NCBI GenBank assembly: GCA_020634515.1
Contig: JACKBL010000010.1
Coordinates: 116,425-180,424 of the forward strand
Direction of reading: 5' to 3'
DNA length: 64,000 nucleotides
Origin: Ardenticatenales bacterium
GTDB lineage: Bacteria; Chloroflexota; Anaerolineae; Promineifilales; Promineifilaceae
In this document: one piece after another, positions 34,066 through 43,773 of the stretch
Position numbering within the stretch: position 1 is the first letter of the stretch
How the letters are laid out: the number at the start of each line of letters is the position of its first letter
The notes under the pieces: generated by a model
The model's input: the letters and a program-made list of their open reading frames with translations, nothing else
Told to the model about the DNA's origin: nothing
Database searches by the model: none
Program-made: the position numbers and the translations under genes

Positions 34066-35652
34066 ATGTATCGTATCTTGATAGCGGATAAATTAGGTCA
34101 GGCGGGGATTGATCGCCTGAATGAAGCAGAAGATGTATCGTATGATTTGCGCGCGGGGGTCAGCAAGGAGGACCTGCTGGCGATTATGCCGGCATACGAC
34201 GCGCTCATTGTGCGTAGTGGGACGAAGGTGGATGCGGATTTGTTAAATGCCGGCATCAACCTCAAAGTCGTCGGTCGTGCCGGCATTGGTGTAGACAACA
34301 TCGACGTCAAAACCGCCACCGCCCGCGGCATCATCGTCATGAACACCCCTCGCGCCAATGCCATCGCTACCGCCGAGCACGCCATGACCCTCATGCTCGC
34401 CGTCAGCCGCCACATCGCCCCCGCCCACGCCTCCCTCCTCGCCGGCCAATGGGAACGCTCCCACTTCACCGGCACGGAACTCCACGGCAAAACCCTGGGC
34501 ATCATTGGCTTTGGCAATATTGGCCGCCTCGTCGCCAGGCGCGCACAGGCCTTCGGCATGGACGTCATCGCCTACGACCCCTACGTCTCCGAAGCCGTGG
34601 CCCACGAAATGGACGTGACCCTCTTGGACCTGGAAGACCTGCTGCCCCAGGCGGACTACATCACCCTGCACGCCAGCAGCACCGCCGAAACACAGCAAAT
34701 CATCAGCGCCACGGCCATTGACCAGATGAAAGAGGGCGCCGTCCTCATCAACGGCGCACGCGGCAAACTGGTGGACGAAGCCGCCCTTGCCGCCGCCCTC
34801 CGTGATGGCAGGCTAAAAGCCGCCGCCATTGACGTGTACAGCAGCGAACCACCTCCCCCGGACCACCCCCTTATCGGCCTGCCCAACGTGCTGCACACCC
34901 CACACCTGGGAGCCAGCACGCAAGAAGCACAAAAAGCCGTGGCCGTGGAAATGGTGGACCAGGTGCTGGACGCCTTGCGCGGCAATGGCATCCGCAATGC
35001 CGTGAACATGCCCTTCAGTGTAGGACCAGGCTTCGAGAAACTGGCCCCCTACATGGCCCTGGCAACCACGCTGGGCGTCTTGCAATACCACCTGGCCGAC
35101 GCCCCTATCCGGCGTCTGGAGGTGGAAGTGCAGGCGGAACGTAGCGAGGAATTGGTGCGCCCGGTGGCTTCCGCCCTGCTCATGGGCGTGCTGCGGCAAT
35201 TTGTAGATGGTCCCGTCAACTATGTCAATGCGCCGGTGCTGGCGGAAACGCACGACATCACGATTTCCGAATCGCATGGTCTGGGCCATACGGATTACGC
35301 CAACCTGATTTATTGCCGCGCCCACACGGAGGTGGGGCAACGCACGCTGGCCGGCGTCCTCTTTGGCGGGCGCGATCCCCGTCTGGTTCAGGTGGATGAT
35401 TATCACCTGGATGCCAACCCCATGGGCACGGTCCTCATTCTGCGGAACCGTGACGTGCCCGGCGTGATCGGCCAGGTGGGCACGATCCTGGCGGCGTACA
35501 ATGTGAACATCGGTGAATGGCGCATGGGACGCTTTACACCGGGCGGTGACGCGCTTTCCTTCATCAATCTGGACGCGACGCCCCCTTCTCAGGTGTTGGA
35601 TGCGTTGGAAAAAGTGCCGGCAATCACCCAGGTCAAACTACTAAATTTGTAA
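34066..35652 (+). CDS. serA: D-3-phosphoglycerate dehydrogenase
   Basis: First enzyme of the phosphorylated serine pathway (3-phosphoglycerate to phosphohydroxypyruvate, NAD). The 528-residue long-form protein has an N-terminal substrate domain (YDALIVRSGTKVD, VVGRAGIGVDNID), the NAD site LGIIGFGNIGRLVARRAQ, ARGKLVDEAALAAAL (Arg), the catalytic His in VLHTPHLGASTQEA, an intervening domain (about 320-450) and a C-terminal ACT domain (about 455-528, ILRNRDVPGVIGQVGTILAAYNVNI), implying serine feedback control. Start ATG 34066 follows GGAAAGG. Third gene of the serine cluster. Three palindromes lie within its first 220 bases. Confidence 0.96.
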   Translation: MYRILIADKLGQAGIDRLNEAEDVSYDLRAGVSKEDLLAIMPAYDALIVRSGTKVDADLLNAGINLKVVGRAGIGVDNIDVKTATARGIIVMNTPRANAIATAEHAMTLMLAVSRHIAPAHASLLAGQWERSHFTGTELHGKTLGIIGFGNIGRLVARRAQAFGMDVIAYDPYVSEAVAHEMDVTLLDLEDLLPQADYITLHASSTAETQQIISATAIDQMKEGAVLINGARGKLVDEAALAAALRDGRLKAAAIDVYSSEPPPPDHPLIGLPNVLHTPHLGASTQEAQKAVAVEMVDQVLDALRGNGIRNAVNMPFSVGPGFEKLAPYMALATTLGVLQYHLADAPIRRLEVEVQAERSEELVRPVASALLMGVLRQFVDGPVNYVNAPVLAETHDITISESHGLGHTDYANLIYCRAHTEVGQRTLAGVLFGGRDPRLVQVDDYHLDANPMGTVLILRNRDVPGVIGQVGTILAAYNVNIGEWRMGRFTPGGDALSFINLDATPPSQVLDALEKVPAITQVKLLNL

Positions 35653-35670
35653 GTCCCTCACAACTACGCC

Positions 35671-35703
35671 AGGAACGCCGTTTCTCAACGGAACGGCGTT
35701 CCT
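35671..35703 (+). terminator. Stem-loop after serA
   Basis: Perfect 12-bp stem AGGAACGCCGTT/AACGGCGTTCCT (35671-35682 with 35692-35703), 9-base loop, no strong T-tract. Placed 19 bp past the serA stop. Confidence 0.55.
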
Positions 35704-35770
35704 CAACCCCGGTTAGCCATTCAACAATTCCCCAATTCACCCATTAACGATTCTCCCCCCTGCTTTTTCA

Positions 35771-36976
35771 ATGCGCGTCCTATTGGTCAACAAATTCCTG
35801 CACCCCGTGGGTGGCAGCGAAACAGTTTTTTTCAACGAATGGCGCTGGCTAGAAGAAGCGGGGCATGAGGTCATTCCCTTCGGTATGACCCACCCGCGCA
35901 ATGTGGACAGTCCCTACCACCTTTTCTGGACGCCAACCATCAGTTACGACCAACCCACGCCGGCACAGCTTCTCTCCCTGATCTGGTCCGCGCCCGCCGC
36001 GCGCCAGATCAGCCGCCTCATCGCCCACACCCGCCCCGACGTGGCCCATCTGCATAACGTTTACCACCAGTTGTCGCCATCGATTATCGCTGTTTTGCGT
36101 CGTGCCGGCATTCCCATCCTCCTCACCCTGCACGACTACAAACTCATCTGCCCCAACTACCGCCTCTACACCCGGCAACAACCCTGCACCCGCTGCGTCG
36201 GCTCCCACCCCTGGCACGCCCTGCGCCATCGCTGCCTCAACGCATCCCTTCCCGCCAGCGGATTGGCGGCATTGGAGACGGCGCTGCACCACGCCCTGCG
36301 GGCCTACGTCGCCGTAGACCGCTTCATCGCCCCCAGCCGGTTCATGAAAGAGATGATGACGCGCGGCGGTTGGGCCGCCACGCGCATCACCGTGCTGCCC
36401 CACGCCATCGAGCCGCCGCGCCCCGCGCCCACCCCCAGAACAGACCCAACCATCCTCTTTGCCGGGCGTCTGGTGGCCGAAAAAGGGATCGAACTACTCC
36501 TGGCGGCGGCGGCGCGGTTGCCGCACATCCCCTTTTGCCTGGCCGGCTCAGGACCGCTGCGCCGGCGCGCCGACGATACCCCGGCAAACGTCACCTGGCT
36601 GGGACAACGCACGCCAGACGAACTGGCGGCGGCGTACGCGGCGGCGCGCGCCGTCGTCATCCCCTCGCGCTGGTACGAGGTATTCGGCATGAGCGCGCTG
36701 GAGGCCATGAGCCACGGCGTACCCGTAGTCGCCAGCGACATCGGCGGGTTGCCGGAAGTGGTCACACACGAAGAAACGGGGCTGCTGGTCCCGCCGGACG
36801 ATCTGGCGGCGCTGGTGGCGGCGATCTCCCGCCTGTGGCACGATCCGCCAATGGCGGCACGCCTGGGTGAGGCGGCGCGGCAGCGAGTGCGGCAGCGCCA
36901 CGCGCCCGCCGCGCACATGGCCGCGCTGCTGGCGCTCTTTGCCCAGGCGCGTACCCCGCAGGAGCAACCGGCGTGA
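35771..36976 (+). CDS. Glycosyltransferase, GT4-like
   Basis: A 401-residue GT-B fold glycosyltransferase. The N-terminal acceptor domain starts MRVLLVNKFLHPVGGSETVFFNEW and includes VAHLHNVYHQLSPSII and a Cys-containing segment (LICPNYRLYTRQQPCTRCVG). The donor domain shows ILFAGRLVAEKGIELLL, WLGQRTPDELAAAYAAARAVVIPSRWYEVFGMSALEAMSHGVPVVASDIGGLPEVV (two parts of the usual E-x7-E region) and GLLVPPDDLAAL. It overlaps the next glycosyltransferase as GTGA, so the two act together, presumably on an exopolysaccharide or glycolipid. Sugar specificity cannot be read. Confidence 0.9.
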   Translation: MRVLLVNKFLHPVGGSETVFFNEWRWLEEAGHEVIPFGMTHPRNVDSPYHLFWTPTISYDQPTPAQLLSLIWSAPAARQISRLIAHTRPDVAHLHNVYHQLSPSIIAVLRRAGIPILLTLHDYKLICPNYRLYTRQQPCTRCVGSHPWHALRHRCLNASLPASGLAALETALHHALRAYVAVDRFIAPSRFMKEMMTRGGWAATRITVLPHAIEPPRPAPTPRTDPTILFAGRLVAEKGIELLLAAAARLPHIPFCLAGSGPLRRRADDTPANVTWLGQRTPDELAAAYAAARAVVIPSRWYEVFGMSALEAMSHGVPVVASDIGGLPEVVTHEETGLLVPPDDLAALVAAISRLWHDPPMAARLGEAARQRVRQRHAPAAHMAALLALFAQARTPQEQPA

Positions 36977-38067
36977 ACGTGGCCATCCTCGGCATTCGCG
37001 GCATTCCCGCCCACTATGGTGGGTTTGAGACGTGCGTGGACTATACGAGCCGGCTGCTGGCACAGGCCGGCATAGCCGTCACCGTCTACAACCGCAGCCA
37101 ACATTTCCAGACACATCCCCCCAATTACGCGGGCGTGCGGCTGCGCTACGTGCCCCGCCCCCAACCCACCTTTCTACACACCATCGGGCACAGCCTCCGC
37201 TGCGCCCGCGCCATGTCCACCGAGGATTTCCAACTGGTCCACCTCTATGGCGTGGGCAATGCTTTTGCCATTCCCGCGCTGCGTCGCGGCGGGCGCAAGC
37301 TGGTCATATCCGTGGACGCCGAAGATTGGGCGCGCGACAAGTGGGGCGTGGTGGGGCGCAACTATTTGCTGCTGGCCGCTCGTTTCGCCGTGCGCACCGC
37401 CGACCGCATTATTGTCGATTCGCGGGCAATTGGCGACCTCTACCGGCAGCAGTTCCATGCCGGCAGCGTCTTTGTCCCTTACGGCGCGGAAACCATCCCC
37501 AACGAGGGCCAGGAATGGCTGCGACGGTTTCAGCTAGAACCGGGACGCTATCACCTCTTTGTGGGGCGGCTGACGCCGGAGAAACGCCCCCATCAACTCA
37601 TCACCGCCTACCGCCACGTTCGCAGTGATATGCCGCTGGTGATCGTCGGCGACGATCCCTACGACAAAGGCTATTTCGCCCGACTTCAGGCGGCGGCCGA
37701 TGAACGGGTGCGCTTCGTGGGCACGGTGTACGACGATGGCTTCCACCAGCTTTGCCACCACTGCTATCTCTATCTGACCGCGTCGGCTATCGAAGGAACG
37801 TCCCCGGCGCTGCTGCAAGCCATGGGGCAGGGCGCCGCCGTGCTGGTGAACGGTATCCCCGCGAATCGAGAAACGGTGGGCGCGGCGGGGTTTACGTATG
37901 ATGCCGGCAATATCGACGATCTACGCCATCAGTGGCAAACGCTGATAAACGATCCGGCACGTGTGGCGGCGGCGCGGCAGGCCGCCGTGACCCGCGTGCG
38001 CCGGCATTACACGTGGGAAATCGTCACGGCGCAGTTGATCGCGCTCTACCGCGCTGTGCTGAGTTGA
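36973..38067 (+). CDS. Glycosyltransferase with DUF1972-like N-terminus
   Basis: A 364-residue GT4-type glycosyltransferase of the rhamnosyltransferase-like group. The start MNVAILGIRGIPAHYGGFETCVDYTSRLL (GTG codon) matches the DUF1972 N-terminal domain, followed by FVGRLTPEKRPHQLITAYRH, LVIVGDDPYDKGYFARLQ, VRFVGTVYDD, YLTASAIEGTSPALLQAMGQGAAVLVNGIPANRETVG. GTGA overlap with the preceding transferase indicates a two-gene operon. Acceptor and donor unknown. Confidence 0.9.
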   Translation: MNVAILGIRGIPAHYGGFETCVDYTSRLLAQAGIAVTVYNRSQHFQTHPPNYAGVRLRYVPRPQPTFLHTIGHSLRCARAMSTEDFQLVHLYGVGNAFAIPALRRGGRKLVISVDAEDWARDKWGVVGRNYLLLAARFAVRTADRIIVDSRAIGDLYRQQFHAGSVFVPYGAETIPNEGQEWLRRFQLEPGRYHLFVGRLTPEKRPHQLITAYRHVRSDMPLVIVGDDPYDKGYFARLQAAADERVRFVGTVYDDGFHQLCHHCYLYLTASAIEGTSPALLQAMGQGAAVLVNGIPANRETVGAAGFTYDAGNIDDLRHQWQTLINDPARVAAARQAAVTRVRRHYTWEIVTAQLIALYRAVLS

Positions 38068-38284
38068 CGCATTTTGCGCGAATTCTCGCCGAATTCCTAT
38101 TGCACAAACACACAAACAGCTTACAATCGTAGCCTTGATTGCTCGCGACACTCTCGTTATCACACCGCTGCCTTTGCTCAATGGAATTCTGTTCTAGGTC
38201 CGGGCGCACCGTCAATTGCGGTCGGAATTTTTCATGAGTGTTGAGGAGTGGCGAACTAACAATCTGGTGACTATTCACGACCAC

Positions 38285-38360
38285 CTTCCCGGAAGCGATT
38301 TTGATGCGTAATGAGTTGAATGACGAGACGCTTCGGGCTTGAAATCGGGTTTCCGGGAAG
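38285..38360. repeat. CTTCCCGGAAGC inverted-repeat element, copy E (76 bp)
   Basis: Left end CTTCCCGGAAGC (38285-38296), right end TTTCCGGGAAG (38350-38360). Interior TTGAATGACGAGACGCTTCG is homologous to copy B (14970). Same 76-bp length as copies A and B. Confidence 0.8.
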
Positions 38361-38642
38361 ATTCTCCTGGTACACATACCCCTGGGGCTGAATAGTCGCA
38401 TAATCTGCGCATAGGAAATCTGAGAGGTCTTCATGACCTGCCTCGGGTCTGGCGAAATCCATATGTGGTGATCGGCGTCGAGGTTTCAGCCAAACCCCAG
38501 ATGTGGGGCCGGCTGGAACCACCGCCCCAAAACGCCAGGGGCCTGGACCCGACGGATTTGTTCCGTTTTTTCGCGGCCAATCTCCAGAAGATTCTCTCGT
38601 TATTACGGGCATCATGCGCATGGCGCATAGGAAATGGCAAAG

Positions 38643-38773
38643 GGTGTGTTTCAGATGGGTTGCTCAGGCTGCCCGCGCCGTAGGACAATTTGCCTAAATT
38701 GTCCCTTCACGGCGGAGGACAATTCAGCGAATTGTCCTACAGCAAGCAACAGTCAACTGAAATGAAACACACC
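38643..38773. repeat. MITE-like element with GGTGTGTTTCA termini, copy 2 (131 bp)
   Basis: Same termini and internal hairpins as 14736-14866 with only a handful of substitutions (for example CAGCGAATTG for CGGCGAATTG). Same orientation as copy 1. Confidence 0.88.
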
Positions 38774-38917
38774 CAAGGCAAAACAGGCATTTGAAGCCAG
38801 CGCGGCGAGTCGTCCCGTACAGAGTGCTGTACTAGAGTTGGTTTCCGCGGTGTCGTTCCGGTGGGGAGCGCACACCACACTGCCAGGAATATCAGAAGGC
38901 CTTGTGGAGGGTTCTTG

Positions 38918-41900
38918 ATGAACGACGTTCTAGTTGATCGCACCAGGATATTCAGTCCTGCCGTCAAACTCATTGCTCTATCAACCGTTGTTCTGCTGGC
39001 AACGATAGTTTTCACCAATCGCTTTTTGCGGATGGATGCTTCGGCCAATCCGCCGCCCGGGTTTTATGGGCAAACGTTGCTGACGGGGCTGGTTGAACCC
39101 ACTTCGCTGGACTTCACGCCGGACGGACGCATGTTTATTGTGGAACGTGCCGGCAAAGTCCTCATCCTACAACCCGGCGCGGTCGTTGTTGATCCCCAAC
39201 CCCTGCTCATCCTGGACAACGTTGATCCGAACCTGATCACGGGTGGTCAGGGCGTCATCACCATTCTCGTTGATCCCGATTTCAGCAGCAACGGCTACAT
39301 CTACCTCTTCTACTCCGCTCTCGCCCCCCAGCGTGACCGCGTTTCCCGTTTCACCGTAGTGGGCAATACAGCCGATCCAGGCAGCGAACTCATCATCTGG
39401 GAGGACAAATCAGACCGGGGCCGCGCCCACCTGGGCGGCGGTCTGGCGTTTGGTCCTGATGGCTACTTCTACATTTCCACGGGCGACCATCACGACAACC
39501 TCCCCGGCCCTTTCCACACCTCGCAGCGGCTGGACACTCTACGCGGCAAAATTCTGCGCATCGACCTGGATCCCCTGACACCGGGGAACAGCGCCCCCGA
39601 TTGCTACGATCCCGGCACGGGCACAATCGTCAACTACTCCATTCCCCCGGACAACCCATTTAATGATGGCCCAGGAGGGAACTGCGACGAAGTGTGGGCA
39701 CGTGGTTTGCGTAACCCATTCCGCATCAGTTTTGACGAACTCACCGGGCGACTGTACATCGGCGACGTTGGCGGCAACGTGGCTGCCACCGCCTTTGAGG
39801 AGCTAAATCTGGGGCAGGTCGGCGCGAATTACGGCTGGCCCTTATGCGAGGGAAGCTGCCCCAACGAACCGGATACGATTCATCCCATCTTCACTTATTC
39901 CCACTTCCCCCCCGGCGAAACGGTCGCCCGCGACGCCTCCATTACGGGCGGTTTCGTTTATCGCGGCACGCAATTTCCCGAAGAGTTCCGCGGCGCCTAC
40001 TTCTTTGCTGACTACGCGCAAAACTGGATTCGTTACCTCTCCATGGACGATCAGGGCAACATCCTGGGCGAACTCCCCTTTGAACCATACGATGGATCGC
40101 TGGATGGGCCGTATGGGGACATTGTGGACATGAAAATGGGGCCGGATGGGGCCATTTATTACGTAGACATCGGCCTCAGTTTGGGCAATATCGGCGTCAA
40201 TAGTCCAACTGCCGGCAAAGTACACAAACTTTCCTACGTATTAGGCAACCAGGTCCCCGTGATCACCGATCTAAACGTGGGACCAACACAGGCTATTACC
40301 GCTCCCCTCACCGTCGATTTTGGCGTCACGGCCTATGATCCCGAAGGAGATCCCCTGACCTATAGTTGGAACCTGGGAGACGGAACAACCGTAAACGTGC
40401 CCACGACCACGCACACCTACACCGAGAAAGGTGTCTACGAAGCGCGCGTGGCCGTGTATGATGGCACAAACGTCGCCCTCTCCGATCCCGTCGAGATTCT
40501 GATCGGCAGCGCGCCTGTGGTGACGATTGACATGCCCGCGCCCCATTCGCTGTTCCGCGCCAATGAGGTGATCACGTTTACGGGCACGGCTACGGACAGC
40601 GACGGCATCATTACGGCGGAGAACTTCTCCTGGAACGTCACCTTCCTGCACGAAGGACATGTCCACCCGGTGGAAGGCCCGATCAACGGCGTGACCACGG
40701 CCTCCTTCATCGTGCCCTACGATGGTCACTCCTTCTTCGACTACACCGCCTTCCGCATTGAGTTGACGGTGACGGACGCGGACGGCATCGCCACGCAGGA
40801 ATCGGTCATTATCGACCCGGACAAGGTGAATATCACGCTGGCAACGGACCCACCCGGCCTGATTTTAACGTTGGACAACGAGGTGCTGCCCTCGCCTTTC
40901 ACCCGCGACACCTTGATCGGCTTTGAACATCGCATTACGGCGGACGCGACGCAGTTGGTGGACAACACGCTATATGAATTTGCCGGCTGGTCGGATGGGG
41001 GCGATATGTCCCACTACATCTACGCGCCGATTACGGACACGACGTATACGGCGGTGTATCAGGTGGCTACGTGCAATGACGTGCTTGCCGGCACGGTCTA
41101 TCGAGACTTCAACGCCAACGGTATCCAGGGAACAGCGGAGCCGGGGGTGGCGGGCATCACGGTCACGGCGTATGATGCAGCGGGAGCCAACATCAGCACG
41201 GTCACGGACGCAAACGGCGATTACTCGTTGGGCATCACCAACGGGGAGCAGGTGCGCCTGGAGTTCAGCGACTTGCCGCCCGGTTTTGTGACGGGGCCGG
41301 CGGGCGATGGCTCCAATACAACGGTCAGTTTTGTCACGAGTCCGCGATGCAGCGTGAATTTGGGGGTGAATGTGCCGGCACAATTCTGTCAGGTACAACC
41401 CCCGGATATTGCCACCACCCAGTTCATCGTCGGCGGACAAAGCGGCGTGGAAGTGATGAGCAATACCGTTCTCAGCTTCCCGTACAGTGCCGGCATGCAG
41501 CGCGCCGCCGTCCAGTTCTATGGTCCGCTGCCCTACGACGACCCCGCCTACACCACATTAGCGAAAACATACCAGACGGGCAGCGTCTATGGTCTCGCGT
41601 ACCAGCGCGAAAGCAACACCCTGTTCGCCAGCGCCTACATGAAGCGGCACGCGGGCTTTGGTCCGGGGGATACGGGCGGCATCTACCAGATCAATCGTGA
41701 CACAGGCCAGGCGAGTTTACTGGCAAACCTGAACGTGATTGGTGGATATGCCGGCAGCAACCCCCACCCCATCGGCACCAACTGGCAAAGAGAAAACGCC
41801 GCCTCCTGGGATGCCGTGGGCAAAACCGCCTTTGGCGACATGGACATCAGCGAAGACGGCAAATCGCTATGGCTGATAAACCTGCGCGACAAGCGGCTCT

Positions 41901-43717
41901 ATAACGTCTACGTAGGCATCCCCCCGCAGCAGCCCACCGCCGCCAACGTCACCCGCTACGCCGTCGACGTGGCCCCGCCCCAATGCAATACGGGCGGACC
42001 ACCCAACTACGACAATCTGCGTCATTTTGGCCTCGGCGTACACGATGGCCGCATCTACGTCGGCTCCACCTGCACCGCCCAGACCACGGGCGACCCTAAC
42101 GACCTGTACGCCTACGTCTCCTCCTTCGATCCGGCCCACCCGGAAAACGGCTTCACGCTGGAACTTGGCTTCCCCCTCAACTACCCCCGCGGCTGCGTTT
42201 TTAACTTCCAGAACAACTGCTCCGACGCGGAATGGGGGCCGTGGACGACCTCCTTTAGCGTTAACCCACACGGGTCGGCCATCGGCTATCTCGCCGCCTA
42301 CGATCCACAACCCGTGTTGTCCAACATCGAATTTGATGGCGCGGGCCACATGTTCCTGGGCATCCGCGACCGCTTTGGCGACCTGATGGGCTATTACACA
42401 CAGCCCCCAAACGGCGGCCAGGTGCGGCTCAATGGGGATGCGGCAGGCGACATCCTGGTGGCCTGCCAGGTGAATGGAACCTGGACGCTGGAGGACAATG
42501 CCGCCTGCGGCGATCTGGGTCCGTCCCCCAGCCCGCCGGGAACGGGACCGGGCAATCCGGGCGGTGAGTTCTTCTACAATGATAATCAGCAGTCCACGCG
42601 CACGGAATTGGGACTGGGGAGTGTGTTGTATGTGCCGGGCACGGCCTATCTGATTGCCGGCATTTCCGATCCAGTGCCCTTTGTGCAGCAACCCGCCTAC
42701 TCGTCGAATGCGTGGGATGCCGGCATTCGCTGGCTCAACACATCTGACGGCAGCGCCGCCCGCGATTACCGCATCTACGACACCAACGGCGGCACGGGAC
42801 TGACCGACGACCTGCCCACCTTCGGCCACGCCAACGGCCTCGGCGACCTGGAAGCCCTTTGTAATCCCGCGCCCATTGAGTTGGGCAACCGCGTCTGGTA
42901 CGACGCCGACCGCGATGGCCTGCAAGACCCAGACGAACCGGGAATCGCCAATGTAAGCATTGTTCTGTTCGACGTGGCGCGGCAAACCATCGTGGGCGTC
43001 ACCACCACGGACGAAAGTGGCGAATACAAATTCAACCGCGCCAACGTGTTCATGAATGGGGCCACGGGCATCGAGCGCAACAAAACCTATGTCATCCTGA
43101 TCGACGCCAATGATTTCCGGCCTGAGGGCTACGCGCCTGCCGGCATTCTCTTCGGCCTGATCCCCACCGTCGCCAACGCCGGTCCAGACCACATCGACTC
43201 TGACGGGGTTCCCATAGGCTCCAGCATCGGCATTTCCCTGGTCACCGGCGGCAGCGGCAGCAACGACCACACCCATGACTTCGGCTTCACCGACCCCGAA
43301 CCGACCCCCACGCCCTCCCCAACTCCCACGGACACCGCCACGCCCACGATGACGCCAACGCCCACGTTGACGCCCACCGTCACGCCTACGTTCACCCCCA
43401 CCCTCACGCCCACGCCCACGTTGACGCCCACCGTCACCCCCACCCCGACAGACACATCCACGCCCACCCCGACGGACACACCCACCCCGACGCCGACGGA
43501 CACACCCACGTCCACCCCGACGGATACACCTACCCCGACGAACACACCCACCCCGACGGATACGCCTACGCCGCTGCCGCCTACCCCGACGCCGACGGAC
43601 ACACCCACCCCGACGCCGACGGATACACCCACGCCCACGCCAACCATGCAGGCCCCCATTATCCGACCAACGCGGCACTGGTATTATCAAAAGAGCGCGG
43701 GCAGTTACGCCTTCTAA
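38918..43717 (+). CDS. Secreted mosaic protein: PQQ-sugar-dehydrogenase-like domain, PKD, SdrD-like and Thr/Pro repeats
   Basis: A 1599-residue surface or secreted protein. Residues 12-35 form a signal anchor. About 50-440 is a glucose/sorbosone dehydrogenase-like propeller (FTPDGRMFIVERAG, GRAHLGGGLAFGPDGYFYISTGD, VWARGLRNPFRISFD, YIGDVGGN). About 445-530 is a PKD domain (DPEGDPLTYSWNLGDGTT). About 530-716 holds Ig-like segments, 717-825 an SdrD-like B domain (GTVYRDFNANGIQGTAEPGVAG), 825-1320 an unassigned region, and 1322-1455 a second SdrD-like domain (GNRVWYDADRDGLQDPDEPG). About 1458-1575 is a TPTPTDTPT-type repeat. No sortase motif is visible. Start ATG 38918 follows GGAGGGTTCTTG. Enzymatic activity is not assured: the usual H-N-G-G reads H-L-G-G. 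Confidence 0.88.
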   Translation: MNDVLVDRTRIFSPAVKLIALSTVVLLATIVFTNRFLRMDASANPPPGFYGQTLLTGLVEPTSLDFTPDGRMFIVERAGKVLILQPGAVVVDPQPLLILDNVDPNLITGGQGVITILVDPDFSSNGYIYLFYSALAPQRDRVSRFTVVGNTADPGSELIIWEDKSDRGRAHLGGGLAFGPDGYFYISTGDHHDNLPGPFHTSQRLDTLRGKILRIDLDPLTPGNSAPDCYDPGTGTIVNYSIPPDNPFNDGPGGNCDEVWARGLRNPFRISFDELTGRLYIGDVGGNVAATAFEELNLGQVGANYGWPLCEGSCPNEPDTIHPIFTYSHFPPGETVARDASITGGFVYRGTQFPEEFRGAYFFADYAQNWIRYLSMDDQGNILGELPFEPYDGSLDGPYGDIVDMKMGPDGAIYYVDIGLSLGNIGVNSPTAGKVHKLSYVLGNQVPVITDLNVGPTQAITAPLTVDFGVTAYDPEGDPLTYSWNLGDGTTVNVPTTTHTYTEKGVYEARVAVYDGTNVALSDPVEILIGSAPVVTIDMPAPHSLFRANEVITFTGTATDSDGIITAENFSWNVTFLHEGHVHPVEGPINGVTTASFIVPYDGHSFFDYTAFRIELTVTDADGIATQESVIIDPDKVNITLATDPPGLILTLDNEVLPSPFTRDTLIGFEHRITADATQLVDNTLYEFAGWSDGGDMSHYIYAPITDTTYTAVYQVATCNDVLAGTVYRDFNANGIQGTAEPGVAGITVTAYDAAGANISTVTDANGDYSLGITNGEQVRLEFSDLPPGFVTGPAGDGSNTTVSFVTSPRCSVNLGVNVPAQFCQVQPPDIATTQFIVGGQSGVEVMSNTVLSFPYSAGMQRAAVQFYGPLPYDDPAYTTLAKTYQTGSVYGLAYQRESNTLFASAYMKRHAGFGPGDTGGIYQINRDTGQASLLANLNVIGGYAGSNPHPIGTNWQRENAASWDAVGKTAFGDMDISEDGKSLWLINLRDKRLYNVYVGIPPQQPTAANVTRYAVDVAPPQCNTGGPPNYDNLRHFGLGVHDGRIYVGSTCTAQTTGDPNDLYAYVSSFDPAHPENGFTLELGFPLNYPRGCVFNFQNNCSDAEWGPWTTSFSVNPHGSAIGYLAAYDPQPVLSNIEFDGAGHMFLGIRDRFGDLMGYYTQPPNGGQVRLNGDAAGDILVACQVNGTWTLEDNAACGDLGPSPSPPGTGPGNPGGEFFYNDNQQSTRTELGLGSVLYVPGTAYLIAGISDPVPFVQQPAYSSNAWDAGIRWLNTSDGSAARDYRIYDTNGGTGLTDDLPTFGHANGLGDLEALCNPAPIELGNRVWYDADRDGLQDPDEPGIANVSIVLFDVARQTIVGVTTTDESGEYKFNRANVFMNGATGIERNKTYVILIDANDFRPEGYAPAGILFGLIPTVANAGPDHIDSDGVPIGSSIGISLVTGGSGSNDHTHDFGFTDPEPTPTPSPTPTDTATPTMTPTPTLTPTVTPTFTPTLTPTPTLTPTVTPTPTDTSTPTPTDTPTPTPTDTPTSTPTDTPTPTNTPTPTDTPTPLPPTPTPTDTPTPTPTDTPTPTPTMQAPIIRPTRHWYYQKSAGSYAF

Positions 43718-43719
43718 CA

Positions 43720-43755
43720 GAGGTGCGACGCACTGCCGGAGTGCGTCGCACCTTT
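43720..43755 (+). terminator. Stem-loop after the large secreted protein
   Basis: Perfect 14-bp stem AGGTGCGACGCACT/AGTGCGTCGCACCT with 5-base loop GCCGG, starting 3 bases after the stop; followed by TTGAAAA, so the T-tract is weak. Confidence 0.65.
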
Positions 43756-43764
43756 GAAAACGCT

Positions 43765-43773
43765 TTGATATAA
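43765..43773 (+). promoter_or_regulatory. Extended -10 promoter upstream of the DsbA-like gene
   Basis: TGATATAAT (TGn-TATAAT) just after the terminator hairpin, about 220 bases before the DsbA-like start. No convincing -35. Confidence 0.45.

Larger units (their letters stand above)
38068..38917. other. Repeat-rich intergenic region, no gene recognised
   Basis: An 850-bp gap. It contains a promoter-like TTGCAC (38100-38105), 16-bp spacer, TACAAT (38122-38127), a CTTCCCGGAAGC element (38285-38360) and a 131-bp MITE-like element (38643-38773). Short frames between them lack recognisable homology. Confidence 0.5.

Noticed and set aside
43300..43650. DNA-level tandem repeat at the end of the mosaic gene as a regulatory or mobile repeat
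   Set aside because: It is in frame and fully explained by TPTP-type protein repeats, as is the smaller PTEAPMEE repeat near 29700.
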